Below are positions 56,193 through 64,000 of a DNA stretch of 64,000 nt, one piece after another. Below the pieces are notes generated by a model that worked only from the letters and a program-made list of their open reading frames with translations, was not told the DNA's origin and did no database searches. The DNA is from Streptosporangium sp. NBC_01756 (lineage in GTDB: Bacteria; Actinomycetota; Actinomycetes; Streptosporangiales; Streptosporangiaceae): NCBI RefSeq assembly GCF_035917975.1, contig NZ_CP109130.1, forward strand, positions 7,254,001-7,318,000, read 5' to 3'. The translations under genes and the position numbers were made by a program. How positions within the stretch are numbered: the first letter of the stretch is position 1; every line of letters starts with the position of its first letter.

Positions 56193-57244
56193 CACAGATA
56201 CGGGTTCTTGGCCCGAAGCGCCTTTCGCGTGAGGTCGGCGATGTCCCTGTCGGTGTAGGACCGGGGGAGCGGCAGACCGAGGGTCTCGAACAGTCTGCGC
56301 ACCTCCTCGATCGTGGGCTCCTCGCTGAGCGGGACCGACCGGGCCAGCTCGACCGGAACCCGCCTGGCCTGCTCCAGGCTCGCCATCAGCTCGGTGGTGC
56401 AGCTGTCGTAGTAGAAGGAGCCCCTGCGGGTGATGAGCGCGCGGCGGGGATCCTCCCCGGTGATGATCAGCGACGAGGAGGACAGGTCCCACCGGAACGT
56501 CGTCATGGTGGCCGACAGCCCGATGTGGAGCTCCAGCAGCCCGAACCGCTGGTGATGCCAGCAGCCCGCGAGGATGGTGCCGAAGGCCTCCTTGCGGGTG
56601 CGCTCGGGCGTCCAGACCTCTCCCGTGCCGTCCGGCTCCTGCGACATCGACCGGCGGAAACGGGCGTAGGCCTCGCAGACCCGTTCGTCGCCCGGATCGA
56701 TGATCTCCAGCCGCATCAGCAGCGCGCGCCGTTCCCGGCGGGCGGCCGCGACGCATTCGGGCAGCGTCACCGCGCGCAGATAGGTGCCCGTGCCGCCCTT
56801 GAAGATCCAGCGGTCGGTGTCGGCGCGTGCGTCCGCGTGCGCCCTGGCGATCTCCTCGGGGCCGTTGAGCACGTTCACGATCGACAGGTCCTGCAGGGCC
56901 CGGCCGGCCCCGGAGACCACGCCCTCCAGCCGTTCCAGCCGCTCCGGCAGCGTCACGGTCCTGGCGAAGCTCTCCCGCATCGCCTTCTCGGCCGGCTCCT
57001 GGCGCCAGCGGTCCCGCAGGATGGCGGTGGTCAGCAGCGCCAGCACCAGCAGGGTGCCGGACTCGATCACCTGGTCGCGCAGGGCCTTGTCGATCGAGTC
57101 GTCCAGCAGGCCCACCACACCGACGCCCACGGCGAGCAGCAGCGCGACGAAACCGTCGATGTTCTTACCGAGCCATGCCCCGAACCGTGCCATCCGCCCC
57201 ATGTACGCCCCGTTCGTCCGGCCGCCGGTCAGCCCCGCCGCCAT
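56192..57244 (-). CDS. Two-TM membrane protein of unknown function
   Basis: About 350 residues if begun at ATG 57244; ATG 57202 (MGRMARFGAW) and a distant GTG at 57367 are alternatives, and none has a strong ribosome site. Two hydrophobic segments near the N-terminus (GFVALLLAVGVGVVGLL and SGTLLVLALLTTAIL) are followed by a soluble domain of about 260 residues. It has conserved-looking stretches such as DRWIFKGGTGTYLRAVTLPECV, LEIIDPGDERVCEAYARFR and RRGSFYYDSCTTEL. I do not recognise the family. It ends in a 1-bp TGATG overlap with the cupin gene, so the two are co-translated. A signalling or effector pair is possible but unsupported. Confidence 0.65.
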   Translation of the reverse strand: MAAGLTGGRTNGAYMGRMARFGAWLGKNIDGFVALLLAVGVGVVGLLDDSIDKALRDQVIESGTLLVLALLTTAILRDRWRQEPAEKAMRESFARTVTLPERLERLEGVVSGAGRALQDLSIVNVLNGPEEIARAHADARADTDRWIFKGGTGTYLRAVTLPECVAAARRERRALLMRLEIIDPGDERVCEAYARFRRSMSQEPDGTGEVWTPERTRKEAFGTILAGCWHHQRFGLLELHIGLSATMTTFRWDLSSSSLIITGEDPRRALITRRGSFYYDSCTTELMASLEQARRVPVELARSVPLSEEPTIEEVRRLFETLGLPLPRSYTDRDIADLTRKALRAKNPYL

Positions 57245-57459
57245 GGTAGATCGAGAACCGGGCCGTACTCCAGGGGCGGGTAGGTCACCTGCCGCAGCCG
57301 CCAAGGCGGCGGCGCCCGGGTCGTCCGGGCCCTGCCGGGCGGGCATCGGGACACTCGGGGGCGTCACACCCCGTCACCCCGGGTGGTCCGCCGGACGCCC
57401 GCCCGCCCTCCGCCTTCGCGGAGTCCGTGGACCGTCGTCCGGCAGCCACCGGAGAGGGA

Positions 57460-58233
57460 TCAGAACCAGCCACGCCTCTGGGCCATGGCGTGCAGGCCGG
57501 CGCGGAGCGACTGCTCCACCTGCCCCGGGTGGTCGCTGTAGCGGACCGTGAACCGGTTGTAGGTGTCGTGGCTGGAGGTCAGGAAGCCGCCGCGCTTGTC
57601 GGCCTCCAGGATGACGTCCATCGCCTGCGGGCCGGCGATGAAGGTCAGCTCCAGCTCGTTGAAGTGCCGGGCGTACTCGTGGCCCGCGTAGTACTCGATC
57701 TCCTGGAAGAACGGCATCCGCGAGCCGCGCAGGGTGCCGCGCTCCAGGTCGGCCTTCTTGAAGCGGAAGCCCGCGCCGTCCAGCGCGGCGAGCACGTAGT
57801 CCTGGGCGGGCAGCGGGCTGACGAACAGCGGGTCGAGGTCGCCCTTGTCCAGCGACCCGGCCAGGGCCAGCTCGGTGGAGACGCCCAGCTGCATGCCGCG
57901 CAGCGGATGGCCGCCCACGGCGCTGATCGGGGTCTCCCACGGCACGGGGATCTCGAAGGGGGCCGACTGCTGGGCGCCCGCGGGGAGATGGAACGGGCCG
58001 GCGACCTGCTGGCGCAGGAAGCTGTAGGTCGACCGGTGCTCGTTGTCGCCGCTCTCGACCTCGACCACCGCGGTGAGGTCGATGAAGATGCCCTCGACCT
58101 TGTAGTCGGAGCCGCCGCCGCGGAAGTTGACCTGCCCCCGCAGGACCTCTCCGGGGCGGACGCCGGAGTTGTTCAGGACCGTGTCGACTTCGACGCCCGC
58201 GCCGAACGCGGCCATCAGCTTACGGAACACCAT
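57460..58233 (-). CDS. Spo0M-family sporulation-control protein
   Basis: 257 residues, the usual Spo0M length. It begins MVFRKLMAAFGAGVEVDTVLNNSGVRPGEVLRGQVNFRGG, the family signature of an arrestin-like beta-sandwich, with a second half (FQEIEYYAGHEYARHFNELELTF, RGGFLTSSHDTYNRFTV) also typical. In Bacillus, Spo0M affects sporulation control and cytoskeletal functions; in actinobacteria its role is open. It follows two SPFH-protein genes in the same orientation (26-bp gap), suggesting one membrane-associated module. Confidence 0.9.
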   Translation of the reverse strand: MVFRKLMAAFGAGVEVDTVLNNSGVRPGEVLRGQVNFRGGGSDYKVEGIFIDLTAVVEVESGDNEHRSTYSFLRQQVAGPFHLPAGAQQSAPFEIPVPWETPISAVGGHPLRGMQLGVSTELALAGSLDKGDLDPLFVSPLPAQDYVLAALDGAGFRFKKADLERGTLRGSRMPFFQEIEYYAGHEYARHFNELELTFIAGPQAMDVILEADKRGGFLTSSHDTYNRFTVRYSDHPGQVEQSLRAGLHAMAQRRGWF

Positions 58234-58259
58234 CGGGCACTCCCAGGGGATAGAGGGTT

Positions 58260-59507
58260 TCAGTTGGGTTCAACGGGCGGCCTGATCTGACCGTTCCCGC
58301 GGCCGAGCTGCGGCAGGATCTGGGCCAGGAGCATGGTCGACAGCGCGGAGGACTCCCCGGATCCGCCGTCGGTGCGGACGACGACGGGACGCGGGGCGTT
58401 CTCGGCGAGCCGGGCCCCCACGTCCAGGCGGCGCCGGGCCAGCTCGTACTGGAGCACGGCGCGGTTGTCACGGTAGGAGTCGGCCAGCCGGCGCAGCCCC
58501 TTGGCCTCGTTCTCCGCGGAGGTGAGCTCGGCCCGCCCCTTGGCCTCGATCTCCCAGCGCACCCGCTGCGCCTCGGTCTCGTGCTCCTCCAGCATGCGGG
58601 CGACGTCCTTGCGCGCGGTGTTGGCGGCTGCCCGCACCTCCACGATGCGGGCGTCCCGCGTCTTCTTGGAGCGCTCGATCTCCATCAGCAGCGTGTCGAT
58701 CCGCCGCTTGCGGGTGAGCTCCCACTCCCGTTCGAAGGCCGACAGCTCCTTGGCCACCTTCTCGCGGGTGGCCAGGTGCTGCTGGTACTGGTCGGGAAGC
58801 TGCACGTCCGGGATGTTGGCACCGGTGATCTTCACGCCGTACCGGCCGAGCTGGCGGGTCAGCAGCTCCTGCATGTCGCCGACGTCGGAGCCGCGCAGGT
58901 CGTAGGCGCGTTCGGTGTGCACCAGGCGGCTGCGCTGGCGGATGGCGTCCTGTACGGCGCTGCTGAGCACCAGGTCGAAGTTGCCCGCGCCGATCGTCCG
59001 GACGAAGGCGACGGGGTCGACGATGCGGAACTTCAGGAAGAACTCGATCGACTTCAGCGGCACGTTCTCCGCGGTCGGGCAGGCGACGATCGGGGCGGAG
59101 TAGGGGATCTCGGTGGAGGTGTCCACCACCGCGTCCACCCGGTCCCACGGCAGCCACAGGTAGTGGCGGCCCGGGGGCAGGGTGCCCACGATCGCCCCCC
59201 ATCGGCTGCGCACCCCGGTGGTGCCCTCCTCGATCTCGATGATCGCCCGGCGCCAGAGCCAGACCAGCGCCGCGAGCAGGGACAGCACCGCGCCGAGCGC
59301 GGCGAGGGCGGAGAACACACCGCCGGCCAGCAGTGCCGTACCGGCCAGGTAGAGGGCGAGGAACAGCAGCGTCACCCAGGCGAAGCCGCGGCGGTCCTTG
59401 GGGATGACCACCGGGACGAGCTGGCCGGACTCGCCGCCGCGCAGCAGCTGGCGGATCTCCGACCAGGAGGCCAGGGATTCCTTGATCTTGGAGAACTCTC
59501 TGCTCAC
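58260..59507 (-). CDS. SPFH/band-7 membrane protein (downstream copy)
   Basis: 415 residues; GTG start one base after the stop of the upstream SPFH gene. Hydrophobic segments near residues 45-85 anchor it. The SPFH core follows (RRAIIEIEEGTTGVRSRWGAIVGTLPPGRHYLWLPWDRVDAVVDTSTEIP), with VACPTAENVPLKSIEFFLKFRIVDPVAFV. A long charged coiled coil (about 250-345) then leads to a C-terminal tail. SPFH proteins form large membrane-associated rings or cages that organise lipids and proteins. The two adjacent SPFH genes differ enough to suggest hetero-oligomers. The client is unknown. Confidence 0.88.
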   Translation of the reverse strand: MSREFSKIKESLASWSEIRQLLRGGESGQLVPVVIPKDRRGFAWVTLLFLALYLAGTALLAGGVFSALAALGAVLSLLAALVWLWRRAIIEIEEGTTGVRSRWGAIVGTLPPGRHYLWLPWDRVDAVVDTSTEIPYSAPIVACPTAENVPLKSIEFFLKFRIVDPVAFVRTIGAGNFDLVLSSAVQDAIRQRSRLVHTERAYDLRGSDVGDMQELLTRQLGRYGVKITGANIPDVQLPDQYQQHLATREKVAKELSAFEREWELTRKRRIDTLLMEIERSKKTRDARIVEVRAAANTARKDVARMLEEHETEAQRVRWEIEAKGRAELTSAENEAKGLRRLADSYRDNRAVLQYELARRRLDVGARLAENAPRPVVVRTDGGSGESSALSTMLLAQILPQLGRGNGQIRPPVEPN

Positions 59508-59508
59508 C

Positions 59509-61122
59509 TCAGACCTCCTCTTCTTCCTGTGCGGTCTCCCGCGCGGCGGGCACCGTCGGCTGCGGAGCTCCGCCCGCGATGGGGAGCGCGGTCTCGGTGA
59601 CCGGGTTGAGCAGGGCGTCGATCTCCGCGTCGCGGTCCTCGACCCGCTTGCCGATCTCGGTGATCCGTCCTCTGATCGCCGCCATGTCCGCCTCGGAGAA
59701 CAGCTGCGTCTCCCGGCTGCCGACCAGCTGCCTGGCCAGGACGAGCAGGTCGATGTCGACGGACTCGCCGATCTGCACCACGTGGGGCAGGTGGGAGGCG
59801 ACCGACTCCAGCTTGTCGAGCAGGTCCTGCTGGAACCGGTAGTCCAGGATCTCGGGGGCCTCGGCGGCGCTGAGCGCGCGGATGTCCAGCGCCTGCGCCT
59901 CCAGCAGCGCCGCGTTGGCCTTGGCGGTGGACTCCGCCTCCACCAGCCGCTGGCCGCCCTGGGCCTTCGCCTGGTGGGACGCGCGCTCCAGCGCGGTGTC
60001 CATCCGGGCCTGGTATCCGGCGATCTCGGCGTGGATGGCCGAGAGCTGCTCCTGCAGCCCGGCGAGCTCCTTGATCAGGTCGCCCTCGTTCTGCTCCTTG
60101 CGCAGCTGGAGTTCGTACTCGTAGGTGTACGCCTCCTTGGCGACCCTGATCATCTCCGGGGCGGCCAGGTCCATCCGGTACTCCTGGCTGGACGGCTCGG
60201 CGTGGGTGATGTTCACGTCGGTGAGCCGTACGGCGGGCAGGAACTGCTGGTTGAGGTTGTCCAGCATGCCCATGGTGCTCTCGCCGACCAGGTCGTAGAT
60301 GTCCTCGGCGCGCTGGGCGTAGATGAGGGAGCGGGTGACCTCGCTGATGGCGTTCTGCAGCTTGGCCTGGAAACCGCCGACCGAGCCGAGGACGAAGATG
60401 AACTCGGCGGGGTCCTCGATCCGGAACTGCAGGAACAGGTCCACGCTGGCCTTGACGCCCTGCTGGGTCGGGGCCTCGCGGATGGGCGCGTTGAAGGGAT
60501 ACTCACGGGTGGTGTTGACGATGTAGCTGACCCGCTTCCACGGATTGAACAGGGTCACCCTGCCCGGTTCGGCGATCTGCACGAGCTTGCCGAACTTGGT
60601 GATCAGGGCTCTGCAGCCCTCGGGCACCATGACCACGCTCCGCCGCCACCACAGGAACGCGGCGGCCAGCACCAGCACGGCCCAGTAGTGCGGCCCGAAC
60701 AGCACCCGCGCACCGGGGATGAGGCCGGTGGCGGCCAGTCCGACCAGGCCGAGTGCCGCCAGCACGACCAGGGGGATGACCACCCGGGCCGTGGTGCCCT
60801 TGGGGATCACCACCGGCGAGATCACATGGGCCGCCTCGCCGTCCGGGCCGGTGCCGGTGAAGCTGCGGTTGACGATCTCACCGGCCTCGTTCAGCGACGC
60901 GGTGCGGGCCTCGATGACCGTGCTCACGGACACGCCCTGCTCGCGGGCGGCCAGGAAGTCGCCCGGATTGAGGGAGAACCCCGGTTCGCCGGATCCCTGG
61001 CCCATGACCTGGCCCGCCACCTGACCGGCGAGCTGGCCCACCACCTGCCGCGGATCGCCGCCCTGCCCTATCGCCTGCGCGGCGGCCACCGCCGTCCGCA
61101 TCGCCTCTCTTGGCCGGGACAT
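59509..61122 (-). CDS. SPFH/band-7 membrane protein (upstream copy)
   Basis: 537 residues from ATG 61122 with GGAGG four bases upstream (the TTG one codon before is less likely). The N-terminus has short Gly/Gln-rich repeats (QLAGQVAGQVMGQ). Two hydrophobic segments lie around residues 118-160. The SPFH domain (RRSVVMVPEGCRALITKFGKLVQIAEPGRVTLFNPWKRVSYIVNTTREYP) is followed by a coiled coil (about 330-400) and a Pro/Glu-rich tail. It is the first gene of an SPFH-SPFH-Spo0M operon, divergent from uvrB. The 140-bp shared upstream region contains the palindrome GATATATC (61156-61163). It could scaffold membranes, or take part in stress or sporulation. Confidence 0.87.
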   Translation of the reverse strand: MSRPREAMRTAVAAAQAIGQGGDPRQVVGQLAGQVAGQVMGQGSGEPGFSLNPGDFLAAREQGVSVSTVIEARTASLNEAGEIVNRSFTGTGPDGEAAHVISPVVIPKGTTARVVIPLVVLAALGLVGLAATGLIPGARVLFGPHYWAVLVLAAAFLWWRRSVVMVPEGCRALITKFGKLVQIAEPGRVTLFNPWKRVSYIVNTTREYPFNAPIREAPTQQGVKASVDLFLQFRIEDPAEFIFVLGSVGGFQAKLQNAISEVTRSLIYAQRAEDIYDLVGESTMGMLDNLNQQFLPAVRLTDVNITHAEPSSQEYRMDLAAPEMIRVAKEAYTYEYELQLRKEQNEGDLIKELAGLQEQLSAIHAEIAGYQARMDTALERASHQAKAQGGQRLVEAESTAKANAALLEAQALDIRALSAAEAPEILDYRFQQDLLDKLESVASHLPHVVQIGESVDIDLLVLARQLVGSRETQLFSEADMAAIRGRITEIGKRVEDRDAEIDALLNPVTETALPIAGGAPQPTVPAARETAQEEEEV

Positions 61123-61155
61123 CAAACCTCCGGGGTAGATATGTAGCGAACGTCC

Positions 61156-61163
61156 GATATATC
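61156..61163. promoter_or_regulatory. AT-rich palindrome in the SPFH/uvrB divergent region
   Basis: GATATATC is a self-complementary octamer in an otherwise GC-rich 140-bp region between the SPFH operon and uvrB. It lies about 34 bp upstream of the SPFH start codon. A candidate operator or -10/-35 element; weak evidence only. No SOS box matching the CGAACrnryGTTyG pattern was found here. Confidence 0.3.
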
Positions 61164-61281
61164 ACGATTCGTAAGTGGCTGCACGCGGAACAGCGAAGGG
61201 CATCCGGCTTGCGGAACGCTTGCCGGATGATTGAAAGGGACGGTCCGCTCCCGAGCGAGAAGGAATGTCGGTGGCTCCGCC

Positions 61282-61287
61282 TACAGT
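61282..61287 (+). promoter_or_regulatory. -10 box of leaderless uvrB
   Basis: TACAGT ends 7 nt before the GTG at 61295, the position at which homologues begin (M-R-P-V). Confidence 0.5.
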
Positions 61288-61294
61288 GGGTGGA

Positions 61295-63406
<2,112 letters not shown>

Positions 63407-63430
63407 CGGAGCCGATGTCATCTGATCCGG

Positions 63431-63542
63431 CCGAGGTCACCTGACGTGGTCGGGGCACCTGATGGAGCCGAGGCCTCCAGACCCGGCCGAGGTCACCTGA
63501 CGTGGTCGGGGCACCTGATGGAGCCGAGGCCTCCAGACCCGG
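63431..63542. repeat. 56-bp perfect tandem duplication after uvrB
   Basis: Positions 63431-63486 and 63487-63542 are identical. A decayed copy precedes them and includes the uvrB stop codon (cctgacggagcc against cctgatggagcc). No ORF is supported across it. Confidence 0.95.
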
Positions 63543-63647
63543 CCGGAGGCTCGGGGGCGGGCCCAGCGTCGATCGCGGCCTGAGACGGCCGGCTCTCCTG
63601 GAGAAGGAGCGCCGATCCACCGCCCGCGCGGACGGCTCGGAGCATGA

Positions 63648-63689
63648 GCGCCGGTATCCGCCGCCCGCACAGGCGGCGGATACCGGCGC
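63648..63689. terminator. Perfect 18-bp hairpin between uvrB and kinase gene
   Basis: gcgccggtatccgccgcc (63648-63665) and its exact reverse complement (63672-63689) flank a 6-nt loop. The symmetric hairpin lies 19 bp beyond the kinase stop, between convergent genes, and probably terminates both. No T-tract is present. Confidence 0.82.
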
Positions 63690-63707
63690 GGCGCCGCCGG
63701 TCGCCGG

Positions 63708-64000
63708 TCAGGACAGCCGGGCCTCGGCCCGCAGGAGTGCGGCCAGCGATCCGGCGTCGGCCGCGGCCACGCCTCGCCCGGCGAACCAGGTGGCGACGTT
63801 GCGGGCGTCGCGGTCGAGAAACTCCGCGCCGACAGGGTGGGCCACCACGTCCACGATCTGCGGCAGGTCGATGATGACCAGCCGGTCCTCGTGGACGAGG
63901 ATGTTGTAGGGCGACAGGTCCCCATGAGCCAGGCCCTCGCGGGCCAGGACCACCATGGCGTCCACGAGCTGCTCCCACAGCTCCGCCAGCCCCTCGGAGA
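63708..64000 (-). CDS. RIO-type protein kinase (C-terminal part)
   Basis: The last 97 residues of a gene that runs off the right edge. It contains the catalytic and metal motifs of RIO kinases: GLAHGDLSPYNILVHEDRLVIIDLPQIVDVV, with H-G-D-L-S-x-x-N (catalytic Asp and Asn) and I-D-L-P-Q (the D of the DFG-equivalent), then HPVGAEFLDRDARNVATWF. RIO proteins are atypical Ser/Thr kinases or ATPases; in bacteria their substrates are mostly unknown. It is convergent with uvrB. The N-terminal ATP-binding part is outside the window, so completeness cannot be judged. Confidence 0.88.
   Translation of the reverse strand, partial: SEGLAELWEQLVDAMVVLAREGLAHGDLSPYNILVHEDRLVIIDLPQIVDVVAHPVGAEFLDRDARNVATWFAGRGVAAADAGSLAALLRAEARLS

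Larger units (their letters stand above)
63407..63707. other. 301-bp convergent intergenic region after uvrB
   Basis: Contains the 56-bp duplication (63431-63542) and the 18-bp-stem hairpin (63648-63689). The stretch between them shows no gene-like codon pattern that is not a shadow of the repeats. It separates uvrB from the convergent kinase gene. Confidence 0.7.

Noticed and set aside
61130..61200. LexA (SOS) box upstream of uvrB
   Set aside because: The cgaacgtccga string lacks the second GTTyG half, so it does not match the actinobacterial SOS consensus.

Overview
The window is GC-rich DNA from an actinobacterium. Several housekeeping genes look leaderless, with a TAnnnT box 6-7 nt before the start codon. 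DNA polymerase I lacks a recognisable proofreading site, and the housekeeping genes (pdtaR, liv operon, polA, rpsA, coaE, uvrB) are typical of the phylum. A Streptosporangiaceae-like host is my best guess, but it is inferred from gene content and was not tested.

1-28 kb (minus strand) is a hybrid NRPS/PKS biosynthetic locus. In transcription order: a loading NRPS (A-T-C-A-T), a one-module PKS (KS-AT-KR-DH-ACP), an MbtH-like protein, NRPS C-A-T, NRPS C-A-T-C-A-T, NRPS C-A-T-TE, and an MFS exporter. From the PKS onward every gene overlaps the next (ATGA, GTGA or 20 bp), so the line is probably one translationally coupled operon. Read by eye, three of the six adenylation pockets are serine type. 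One resembles fungal aminoadipate-reductase (Lys2) pockets, and two are unassigned. The backbone would be X1-X2-(malonate-derived, dehydrated C2)-Ser-X5-Ser-Ser. The last thioesterase has Cys instead of Ser and Arg where the catalytic His is expected. No oxygenase, aminotransferase, PPTase or pathway regulator is visible. A partial DUF4352-type gene lies at the left edge.

28-30 kb holds an acetyltransferase whose 3' end lies in a 40-bp tandem array, an HTH-LAGLIDADG protein and tRNA-Leu(CAA). 30-40 kb holds the ANTAR response regulator pdtaR, a complete branched-chain amino-acid ABC operon (liv), a DUF4352-like lipoprotein and a polar amino-acid ABC operon. 40-47.4 kb holds a hotdog thioesterase, polA, a polysaccharide deacetylase, rpsA with a strong promoter containing a palindrome, a GNAT and coaE.

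47.5-53.2 kb is one gene for an NLR-like STAND protein of about 1900 residues: TIR, a calcineurin-phosphoesterase-like domain that has lost its metal ligands, NACHT, pentapeptide repeats and about 15 WD40 repeats. It is probably an immune or self/non-self sensor. 53-61 kb carries an ArsB/NhaD-type permease, an inositol-monophosphatase-family enzyme, a cupin plus membrane-protein pair, and a Spo0M plus two SPFH-protein operon. uvrB and a partial RIO-type kinase close the window.

Short tandem repeats recur throughout. In-frame arrays lie in NRPS/PKS linkers and loops, one of them a 21-unit pentapeptide array inside an adenylation domain. Others sit immediately after stop codons. This suggests a genome prone to slippage or tandem duplication.
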